64,000 bases of DNA from Edaphochlamys debaryana (Eukaryota > Chlorophyta > Chlorophyceae > Chlamydomonadales), in the NCBI GenBank assembly GCA_016858145.1, contig JAEHOE010000003.1, positions 558,001 through 622,000 of the forward strand, read 5' to 3'. Below the pieces are notes generated by a model. The model saw only the letters and a program-made list of their open reading frames with translations, searched no databases and was not told where the DNA came from. Both the position numbers and the translations under genes were made by a program. Below are positions 55,401 to 64,000 of the stretch, piece after piece. Each line of letters starts with the position of its first letter. Positions within the stretch are counted from its first letter, which is position 1.

Positions 55401-58062
55401 GCGCGGGGAGCCGAGGGCGCGGGGAGGGGGGGCGGATCTGTCAGGGCACTGCTCGACTGGACGGCCCAGGCTCCAAGCCAAGCCCGTGCCCCGCCCCCCC
55501 TGTCCCAAACCCAGCACCAGACCTCTTGCCTGCTGCGCCCCGGCCCCGGGCCCACCAAGCGCATGGCTGTGCCCCATTGCAGTACTTCCCACCACGCGCT
55601 CACGTGCTGCACGCCCCGGTTCCGAAGACCCAACACCAGCCCCCGCCCCTTCCATCCCTCCCAGCCCCGCCCAGGCCCTCGCATTCCGCTCCGAGCCCAT
55701 CCCGTGCCCTTCCCTCGATTGCACCCCTGCCCCGCCCGCGCCCCGGCCCCTTCCCCACCCAACGCTGGACTGACTACTGGCAACGACGCCTCCCTCTTCC
55801 CTCACTCGTACTAATAATAACCCCACCTTCCCAACCCCCACCCGCCGTTTTATCGCTCTTATATGAAATACACCCCCACCACCCCCACCCCACTTTCCCC
55901 ACTCCGCCGCACCTCCTCCCGCTTGTACCCCGTCATGGCCAGGAAGGCCGCGTTGGCGTACACAATGGGCGCGTCGGGCTGGGCGGGGTCGGCGATGGTG
56001 ATGCCCTCGCGCAGGGCGTCCAGGGCCACCCCCAGCACCCCCAGCCCCGCTGCGCAGCCCTCCACGCCGCCCTGCACCTCGGCCCAGCCCGCGCAGTGCG
56101 CCAGCGCCGCCGCCAGCGCCGCTGGGGAGGTGCGCGGGCCGCAGTCGCCGTCCGCGTCCCTGTGCAGGTCCTCGTCGTCGTCGTCGTCTGGGGCGGCTGG
56201 GGCTGGGGCTCGGGCTCGGGCTGGGGCTCCGTTCGCGTGGGCGTCTCGGAGGCGGGGAGCAGCGCGGTCTGCCGGGTCCGGCAGCGGGGTAGGTTGCTGG
56301 TGCAGGTCTTGTTGGAGTTGCTGCTGGAGTTGGGTCACCTGCTGGAGCTGCTGCAGCTGCAATGCCAGCTGCTTCTGGGCAGTCACGTCGCTGCGGAGAA
56401 GAGGCGCGTGCGAGCAAAGGGCGAGGGCAGTTGGTGGCGTGAGTGCCAAGGGCAAAGGGTGGGGGCAAGTGCGAGAGGCATGAGCCATGCACACAATGCC
56501 CTTTGATCGCAGTTGGGTCCTCCCACCTGGACGGTTGTGCCACAAGTTAATCCCGAGCAGCCCATGTGTCCCAACCCACTTTTTAACCGGTACAGTTTTC
56601 GGTACAGATGAAGCCGGAACAGGGCCCCACCCTCACGCCCCCCCGCTCACGTGAACATCGCTAGGAAGCGCCGCCCTGCCTGGGGCTGCGGCGAGGACAG
56701 CTGCTGCGGCAGGGCTGCCTCGGCCCCCGCCGCTGCGCCGCATCCCACCGGGGCGGCAGGCGCTGACCGCTGCCGCGGGGGCAGTGCAGCGGCGTGCGGC
56801 GAGCATGCACTGTCTGTACGGCTACCCGTTTGTGCTGTGATGCTCTGCACGCCTGGACCCACATGAGCCATACCATTCTCCCTCGCCGCAGCTATTGTCG
56901 CGGCCACTGCTGCTGCCGCCGCTTCTACTGTCGTCCTGGCGGGGCCATCGGCAGATGGCGTGCTGGCGGCAGCGGCCGGGCGCTCGACCTCAATAATGGG
57001 TCGGTCGCCGTCGCTACAAGCGCCGCTGCTGCCGCCGCTGCCGCTGGCACTGGAGTCGCATGGGCCGTTGCCGTGCTGCCGGCAACCGTTTCGGTTGGCG
57101 TCGGCGCAGCATGCCTCCATGCTCCCCAGGCTGCAGCAGCTGCCTCCGCCGCCGTGCCCCCGCCGCCACGCATCCGCCTCGCCCTCCGCCGCCGCCGCCC
57201 CCGGCTCTGGCCCCGGCCCCGGTTCGCACGCACCCGACTCTAGGGGTGACAGCGAAATGGAGCACCAGATCCGCCGGCCCGACGCGTGGTAAGCCCCGAT
57301 CTCAACGCACCCAGGCGCACCGGCAGACATAGCGCTCACGAGCGCAAGGGCGCTGGAGCCCGCACCGCCGCTGCCGGAGACGCGCGCCTGCAGTGAGAGG
57401 CCGCCGAATCCCGGAGCGACGGGCGAAGCCGGCGGGAGGGTCTGCGGCGGGAGGAGCAGCAGGCGCAGGCCGCCGCGCGCCAGCTCCTGGCGGCTGTAGC
57501 CGCACAGCTGTCCCATCGCGTCGTTGCTGTACAGTACGTCACCCAGGTCGTACGCCCGCTCGTCGCAGGCGGGCTGCTGTGCCTGTGCCTGCAGCTGCGG
57601 TTGAGAGGAGGCAGGCTGGGACGGCTGAGATGCCAGCTCTGCGGTGGCGGCATCGAGTTCTGACTCTCCGGACGCCGCGCTTAGGAGCACCGCCAGGCTT
57701 CCGAATGTTAGGGCGAAGCTCTGAGCGGCAGCGTTGTCGCCACAGAGCGCATCCACGAGCGCGGCATCGAGTTTTTGCGCGGGTGCGCGCAGGACGCACG
57801 ACGGCTGTGGACTGCGGCAGAGCAGGGCCACCACGGGGCCCAGCCCCGAAGCCTGCCCGCAGGGCTGCTCGGACACAGCCCCAGCCAGGCTAGAGCCAAG
57901 CTGTTGTTCAACACGCGCCTGCAGGAAGGGTCCATGAAGGGGCGGCACAGGGTTGGTCGGCACGGGCGGAGACTCGGGGGTGCGAGGGGAAGGTTTCCCG
58001 CCGGCACCGTTGGTGCTCGGCCCACGCAGGTCAGCTCTCATGCTTGAAGCGGGTCTCACCAT
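49467..58062 (-). CDS. PAS-LOV hybrid histidine kinase with C-terminal receiver (blue-light sensor kinase)
   Basis: Fourteen exons join in frame to 1787 residues: 56651-58062, 55913-56390, 55135-55362, 54776-54916, 54459-54536, 54121-54204, 53773-53898, 51933-53562, 51552-51754, 51038-51329, 50590-50852, 50219-50347, 49875-49985 and 49467-49655. The intron after 53773 has a GC donor. Domains: a PAS ([16 protein letters not shown]); a Gln-rich coiled coil; a LOV domain with flavin-binding GRNCRFLQG, adduct Cys636; HisKA with His739 ([11 protein letters not shown]); HATPase ([27 protein letters not shown]); a degenerate receiver split by long Ala/Gly/Ser tracts; and a complete receiver (ILIAEDN, Asp1689 in DIHMPEMDG, Lys1742 in FLVKPF). 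Light would drive autophosphorylation and transfer to Asp1689. Similar LOV kinases are known from bacteria and small green algae; the output partner here is unknown. Confidence 0.92.
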
Positions 58063-59088
58063 GTTCAGCTACTGGCGCCAATGTGACGCCTGAGCGTAGC
58101 CGAGCGGTGAGTTGCAGGATTCGATTGCGGGTAAGCACTCCGCCTGAAACATCGGTGCAGGGCGTAGAAGGGAGTCAAACGCTTGACCCAGGCGCAACTG
58201 GCCCCCGTGGGCAACCGGCGGAGCGCGAATACCGTTGAGAATCCTGCATTTTGCGTTGGCAATTCGCCCGGGCGAACCCCAGGGCTTCACAGCGCCACCT
58301 CTGAGCCCTAGGTGCACCTAACCAGATGTTGCTCCCAATGGTTCGCGGCGGATGCACAGCCCCGCGAAACGCGGGCGCGTTGAGGGCCCGGCTTGCCTTG
58401 TTCGCAAGCCTCGACGCCGAGCTCGCCTAGGCTCGATGGCTTATCGCAACCAGCCTTCGTACGGGGAGGAGTTGCCGAAGGCGGCCCTCCCAGCGCGGCA
58501 GAATCCAGGTGCCATGCGCCCGCGCGGGCGCCGGCTCAGCCGCAGTGACTTCCCTATGCTGTTCCTGCTAATCTTTAGGATGGCAAAAGCAGACTCTAGC
58601 CTGATGGCGCTGGGGGTCCGCCAGTGCTGCCCTCTTCTTGCAGGCCACAACGACGCTAGCTGAAAGAAGCGAGTGTGCTGTGTCGCTCAATGTTGCTGGC
58701 TGCGAAAGTCGTGCCAAACTCGTCCTGGGGAAAAAGACATCGGCGAAGATCTTGCTCCGCGCCTCGATGGCGCTGCGGCCAGCGGGCGCGCCCACGAGCT
58801 CATTTCGTCGGCGTGATTCCAAGCGCGCTATCGGGCGCAGCAGCCGTGCGACAGCTGGCCCGGGGGTCGCGGCGGCCAACACATCTCGTGCCATGCCCAG
58901 AATTGCGCTGCGCCAACAACCCAAACAGCCCGAAGCGCGAGCAAATCATGCCAGACCGCACGAGCATTATAGGCCCGCATCAACACAAGCGAACTCCTCA
59001 CCAGCCCGACGACCGAAGCCACGGGACATCGCCCACGTTCGACCGACCGCAAGTGTTGGCCCGACCTGCCCACATGCACCAGAGGCCA
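58063..59088. other. Upstream region of the LOV kinase and 3' flank of the LSm11-like gene
   Basis: Both neighbours are on the minus strand. The long + strand open frames from 58638 onward are Pro-rich mirror images of the Gly/Pro/Met repeats in the LSm11-like gene and are not genes. Nothing else was recognised. Confidence 0.45.
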
Positions 59089-61422
59089 TCACCCCCGCCC
59101 ACCCGGCGGACGCCAGAACGCACCCCCTGGCGCCCCCGGCATGGGCCCTTCCTGCCCCTGCCCCCGTGCCAGGCCCCCAAGCGGCGGGCGAGACCCCGCG
59201 GGTGCCCATGCCTGGAGTGGTCTTGGCCCCGGCCCCATGCCGGGTGCCACGCCGGGCCCTCTCCCATACATGGAGGGCCCCGGACCCATGCCCCGGCCTG
59301 GCCCCATGCTCCCCTCAGGCCACATGCCAGGCCCCGGCCCCATCCCTGGCCCCGGCCCTCGCCCCAAACCGTACCCCGCTTCTGCCCCCGGCCCCAGCCC
59401 TCGCCCCAACCCCACTCCCAGGCCCATCCCTGCGCCAGGCCCCATCCCTGCGCCAGGCGCCATTCCTGCGCCTGGCCCCATTCCTGCGCCTGGCCCCATA
59501 CCCCGCCCTGGCCCCATAAACTGCCTTGGTGCTATCCCTGGCCCTGGCCCTACCCCCGGCCGAGCCTCCATGCCGCGCCCGGGCCCCAGTCCGCGATACA
59601 TGGCAGGGGCCATTCCTCCGGGCCCAGGCCCGCCTGACCCCAGCATTGTGCTACCTGGCCCTGGCCCAGCGATGGGGCCCGCCCTGGGCCCGGGCCCGGC
59701 ACCAGGACCATGGGAGCCCAGGCCGCCGCTGCCGGCCGGGCCCACAGGGAGCCCCCGCCCCGCAGGCCGACTCGCGCCGCCTCCCATCGCCCCAGCGGCT
59801 GAGGCCCCCGCAAGCGGCGCCGTCGCCGGCCGATGCCCAGGCTGAAACCCTCGCGCGGGTGCAGCGGTCCCCGCCCCAACGGCGGTCCTGGGGCCCGCCG
59901 CCAGCCCCACTGGCGGCGGTGTGGGGCTCCTGCCGAGCCCCTCGTCCATTGCAGCCAGTACGGCAGCTGCCACGTCACCTCGCGACGACGAAGGCGGGCC
60001 CGGCCGCTTTGCGCCAAGCGCGGGAGCCACCCACGCCGGCAGCGGCAGGGCCGCGGCTGGTGCCGCACCGCCGGCCCCATCGTCGTCCCCGTCTGTCTGA
60101 CTCTCGATCGAGTAGACAGACACCACGTTGTCGCCCTTGATGAAGATCTGTCCGAGCTGGCGCTGCCGTACCTCTCGCCGCCGTATAAGGCGGCTCCGCG
60201 GCACCGCAACCATGCCAGGCGGCGGTGGCGGTGGCGGCGGCTCCGCCACCGACGGTGAGGCGGGGCCACTCCCGCCGCCGGCGCCGCCAGAGGCAGCACC
60301 CGCTGCCGCTGCATTTGCGCTCGTCCCGGCGGCTCCGGACATGACAGCGTCCGGGCGCCCGCCAGCGGCTGCACTTGCGCCCGCGGCCTCTGCAGCTGCG
60401 GCAAGTGCCTTGACGCCGGCAGGAGAGTCCGCGGGAACCAGCTTGGTCCACGTCTTGACCTCCCGTACGGCAACGGTGTACCGCTCCGTCACGCCCGCCA
60501 GCACCAGGTTCATGAACCTGGAGGGTCAGGGGCACACGTGGGGGCCAGCCTGGTCCGTCAGGTGCTGCAAAGCATGGACCCGGGGCGGGTCGTCCAGGAC
60601 AGCAGTAGCGAGGGACACAAAGCGCGCACAACTGTGTGGCCATCGAGACTACAGCGCGCCTGGCGTCGATCCCAGCAACGCCGGCGCGCAACGGCCGGCC
60701 GTGCCACGACGCAAGCCCAAGCGCAGGCATTGGCCCCTCGCCCACCTGTCGTACGCCCGCAGCAATCCCGTGGCCGCGCCCCGCACGCCCCCCGCGTGCC
60801 GCGTGGTGACGGTGACGCGGCACTGCGCCTCGTGCCAGCGCCGCAAGGAGTCCATGGGCCCCGGAGAGGCGGCCAGCGCGGCCGCGTGCACCCCCTCCAG
60901 CGAGTGCGTGGCCGAGCCCAGGATGCGCTCCCGCTGGCGCAGGGCCGCCTCCTTGAAGGACAGGTGCTTCTTGCGGGAGGCCTGCGGGAGGCGTGGGCGT
61001 GAGCGGGGAGAAAGCTAGGGGTGTGCAGAGGTTGCGGGGTACAACGTGTGCAGGGTGCCGTGCAGCGCGCCGTCTCAAAGCGCTAAGAGCCGAGGCTCCT
61101 CCAAGCCAGCTATGACTAACCCCAGGTTGTTCATGCGGCCGCACCGCACCTCGCTGGCCCGCTGGGTTTCCTGCGGTATGGCATCGACGTGGTCTGCCGG
61201 CAGCAGCCGGCGGCACTTGGCGATGTTGTCCAGGGGCGGCGCCGCGGGCAGCGGAGGCTGGAGCTCGGGCGCGTGCAGCGCTTTCAAAGCATCGAATGAG
61301 GGGCTCAGGAAGTCCAGGGATGGCGAGGGCGGCCCGCTGGTGGAGGCGGGGGCGAGGGATGGATCGGGCGGCCCAGGTGGTGCTCGAGTCGGCACGCCCA
61401 ACGCCCCCGCTTCTGCCTCCAT
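59089..61422 (-). CDS. LSM11: LSm11-like protein (U7 snRNP, histone mRNA 3'-end processing) with Gly-Pro-Met-rich tail
   Basis: Exons 61150-61422, 60746-60981 and 59089-60517 join in frame to 645 residues (GAG|GTGCGG and ACAG|GTGGGC donors). The N-terminus contains LDFLSPSFDALKALHAP followed by a Pro-rich turn and DNIAKCRRLL, as in animal LSm11. Sm motif 1 reads VTVTTRHAGGVRGAATGLLR then YDRFMNLVLAGVTERYTV. Sm motif 2 (LGQIFIKGDNVVSVYS, about residues 291-306) comes only after a ~100-residue insert, the hallmark of LSm11. The tail is made of GPG, GAG and MGP repeats. In animals LSm11 with LSm10 replaces SmD2 and SmD1 in the U7 ring that matures histone mRNA. A similar role here is inference. 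An alternative reading is SmB with a Pro/Gly/Met tail, but the insert and N-terminal motif argue against it. Confidence 0.8.
59420..59510. repeat. 18-bp tandem repeat in the LSm11-like tail
   Basis: About 4.5 copies of GGCCCCATCCCTGCGCCA with one or two changes per copy. On the minus strand each unit codes for a Gly-Ala-Gly-Met-Gly-Pro-type hexapeptide. Similar but less regular repeats continue on both sides (about 59250-59720). Confidence 0.8.
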
Positions 61423-61796
61423 ATCTACTCTTCAGTCACACGGGTAGGTGTGCAAGAGGCTCGTGGGCCCTTTGGGGGGGCGCTCAGCCAATCGCGCGCA
61501 TTTGTGCAGCAGATCGGACGGCACGCAGCGGGCGGGCGGGTGGGTGGGTGGGAAGCACGAATCAAATACAACTTCCAGGTGCGGTTGAACGGAGCTGGGG
61601 AGTGGGTGCTGGGGGAAGCGCCCCTGGCTTGCATGCTGTCGGCCCTTTCAATCGCGCCGTTTCCCAGCCCCGAAAGCCCCTTGCCAAACTACTTGATCAC
61701 CACTCTTGGGCGGTCATCCTCACCCACACCTACCTGTCCATTGTGTAAGGCGCAGCTTCTGCAAAGGCACCTTGTGACCCTCGATTTACCGAGACC
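61423..61796. promoter_or_regulatory. Shared head-to-head promoter interval
   Basis: 374 bases separate the start codons of the LSm11-like gene (minus) and the ACT-domain gene (plus), so both promoters must lie here or overlap. A GGGTGGGTGGGTGGG-like run lies near 61533-61552. No TATA box is obvious. Confidence 0.4.
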
Positions 61797-64000
61797 ATGT
61801 CTCGTCTCACGAAGAAGCTCGTCGCGCCAGCCGCCGCAGCGGCACCCCGGCAAGGGCGTTGCTGCCTGCCGAGGTGTCGCCTCACGGCGCCACGACCTGC
61901 CGGCTGCTCAGATACTGGGCGCATGGGCACGATGGTCGCGCGAGGGCTTTCGGGCGTCTCGCTGCCGTATCCCACCAACGATCAGCAGCAGGCAAGCAAT
62001 ACGAGGGGACGGCCGACGACTGTTGCAAGTATATATCCCAGCCGTGCCGACGGCGTGTTTCTCTCCTCCGACTCTCCCCTTGGCGCCTCGTTACCCCTGC
62101 AGGCCAGCATCACAGAGTGCCTGCAGAGCGTAGTGATGGTGGACAATGAGGCGCACCCTCAGTACACGGTCATCAAAATCCAGGTGCGCCCAGATGCCTT
62201 GGCCTGATCACCGGAGGCGGCCGGGCCTGCAGCCAAGGGCCATGGAGCCTTACCGACCCCGTCGTCTCGGCGCTCCCACCGCCCGCCCCTCAGGCGCCTG
62301 ACACGCCCGGCCTGGTGCGCGTCCTCTCCTGGGTCCTCAACGGTGAGTGCTCACCTGCCCTAGCTCCAGCCGCATGATTACCCCTGGTGCGATACCTACG
62401 TCACGATGCAAACACCGCACACCATCATGTTCTGCATTTGCCCGCCCTGTGCCCAGGCATGTCGGTGCGCGTGGCGTACGGGCAGCTCGAGACCAGCTCC
62501 GAGGGGGTGGCTACGGATACGTTTTGGGTTACGGACTTCAGGGGCAGGAAGGTGAGGAAACGTGGTCGAGCCGACGCACAGGCTGCGTGGTTTCAGGGGC
62601 AGGAAGGTGCACGAAGGCGGGGTCGAGCCGACGGGGCCCAGAGGACGGTCTAGAGGAAGCGGTTCAGAGCAGGGCTGTCGAGCCCGGGCACCCGGCCCAC
62701 TGTGTAGGTGGCACGTGCATTGTTTTGGTGCCGCCCGCTTTTGCCCTCGTGTTGACATTCACCCCTTGGCCCTGGGCCAATCACCCCTCCTGTGCTCTCT
62801 CTGTCTGCAGCTCAAGGACTCGTCCGCTTCGTCGCTCGGCGCGCGGCTGGAGGACTTCCTGATCGTGTGCCAGGCCACCGAGTCAGACGAGAAGGTACCT
62901 CAGGGCTCACGTGGCTGGCCACATGGCCACATGTCGGCACCATGAGGCGGTAGCCAGAGGTCCCCGTACAGCAGGCCGAGGGCTCAACCAGTCAGGGCCG
63001 GGGTTCTAGGCCTCCGGTAGTGATGGTTCGGGCAAGCATCAGGGAAAGGGCGAAGACCAACTGGGCCGGACTTGTGCGTGCGGTCGCCCGCAGGAGTGGC
63101 GGTGCGGCAACATCGAGGTCTCCAACCTGGTCAGCCCCGACATGACTCAGGTGAGACCGGCGCGGCAGCAGCAGCGCCTCAGGTGCCTGGCCACAGAAGA
63201 GCCGGGCTCTGAGTGTCTCACCGCGCGCTTCGGAAGCTACCCGCACGCTGGGCAGCTTGCTCAGCAGACCGCCGTGCCCTTGAGCCGGTGGTGGCGTGGC
63301 AGGGACACGCGAACAGGGCTGCAGCGACAGCCTCGAGTCCGCAACCGCGAACCGAGGGAGCGTGTTGCGGGCCTGACGGGCAGCTCCCTGCCTGCCCTGG
63401 GCCAAAAGGTGACCGCTCCTCTTGCTCCCCCGCACCGCAGGTCATCATCCGGGGCGAGCCCGACGGCACCAAGCCGGGCTTCCTCCTGGAGCTGACCACT
63501 GCCCTCACCTCCGTGGGGGCCAGCATCCAGGTGCGTGCGGGGAGCCTGGGGGTTGGGGGCTGGGGATGGATGATAGCGGCACGAAGGAAAGGAGCCGCGA
63601 AGAAGACGCTGTGGCGGGAGCGTGGTGCGCTGGGGAGTCCAGTGCTGTGCTCTTGGGGGACAGGAAGGGTGGGCGGGCGCGGGGCTGTCGGGAGCAAGGA
63701 CGTGGGAAGGGCGGAGGTGGGACGTGTGAGCAATCGCCGAGTCGCGCCGCTCTAGGTCCTGGGCTTGGTGGCAGCGCGGCCAGGCCGCAACCGCCACCCC
63801 TCCTACCTCTTAGCGCCCATCTGCTCCATGTCATCCTGCCCTTTTGCTTCCGTCGCCCTCACCACACCTGTGCCCCGCCCGCACTCGCCCCAACCCCAGG
63901 AGGCGGCCATCCAGGGCGGCACCGACGTGCCCGAGCCCGCCTGCGACATCGCCGAGCCGGGGCACGACTTTGTCCGGGAGGGGCGCGTGTTCAAGTTCAT
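61797..64000 (+). CDS. Tandem ACT-domain protein, ACR11/ACR12-like (3' end outside window)
   Basis: Eight exons are visible and join in frame: 61797-61991, 62103-62183, 62294-62342, 62457-62551, 62811-62894, 63094-63150, 63441-63530 and 63900-64000 (cut by the edge). The first intron has a GC donor (CAG|GCAAGC). About 60 N-terminal residues rich in Ala, Arg, Ser and Thr look like an organelle transit peptide. ACT domain 1 runs QYTVIKIQAPDTPGL...GMSVRVAYGQLE...TDTFWVTDFRGRKL. Domain 2 begins IIRGEPDGTKPGFLLELTTAL. ACT domains bind amino acids or nucleotides, and plastid ACR proteins of plants are linked to amino-acid and nitrogen signalling. No enzyme domain is seen so far, so it is probably regulatory. 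Confidence 0.83.

Noticed and set aside
58638..59845. 293- and 320-codon Pro-rich + strand frames
   Set aside because: They are the reverse complement of the Gly/Pro/Met repeats in the LSm11-like gene; the minus-strand reading carries the Sm motifs and splice sites.
59089..61422. Canonical SmB because of the Pro/Gly/Met tail
   Set aside because: The ~100-residue insert between Sm motifs and the N-terminal LDFLSP motif fit LSm11 better.

Overview
The window looks like nuclear DNA of a green alga (core Chlorophyta). It is very GC-rich. Its genes have many short exons with GT-AG introns and a few GC-AG ones. The proteins are stretched by Ala/Gly/Pro/Ser low-complexity runs. The gene set (LOV histidine kinase, mitochondrial and plastid-type proteins, U7-type LSm11) fits a photosynthetic eukaryote. 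I cannot fix the genus from sequence alone. All similarity statements are from motif recognition; no search was run.

Layout. 1-3381 (+): a MYND-finger/Mss51-like protein, running off the left edge. 3382-6668: no gene; C-rich low complexity and an old diverged repeat pair. 6669-10691 (-): one or two MYND-family helical proteins, apparently broken by a frameshift and a 425-bp MITE-like insertion. 11639-13400 (-): six-exon Mn superoxide dismutase without a targeting peptide. 14331-16421 (-): a kinase-like gene. 17039-31139: a complete 14.1-kb retroelement with one 13-kb open frame. 31889-34451 (-): a caffeoyl-CoA-type O-methyltransferase with a transit-like leader. 35685-36186 (-): a tiny single-span membrane protein. 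36745-41369 (-): a 13-exon SET-domain protein. 43966-46062 (+): the inverted second copy of the kinase-like gene. 47178-47438 (+): a small protein resembling complex I subunit NDUFC2. 49467-58062 (-): a 14-exon PAS-LOV-histidine kinase-receiver protein. 59089-61422 (-): an LSm11-like protein. 61797-64000 (+): a tandem ACT-domain protein, running off the right edge.

The most unusual object is the retroelement. Its polyprotein has a gag zinc knuckle, a protease-like region, Ty3/Gypsy-type reverse transcriptase, RNase H and DDE integrase, followed by a PHD finger and two methyltransferase-like regions. Its termini are not ordinary LTRs. They follow an A1 ... B1-A2-B2 'split direct repeat' order, which is known from tyrosine-recombinase retroelements rather than integrase ones. 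Both repeat pairs are identical by eye, so the insertion looks young. The inverted paralogous segment at 42.7-46.2 kb preserves the empty target site, which fixes the element ends and a 4-bp AGCC target duplication.

The kinase-like genes sit in an inverted segmental duplication (about 3.5 kb per arm, interrupted by the retroelement on one side). Their last ~1 kb is nearly identical while intron 2 is clearly diverged, which suggests gene conversion.
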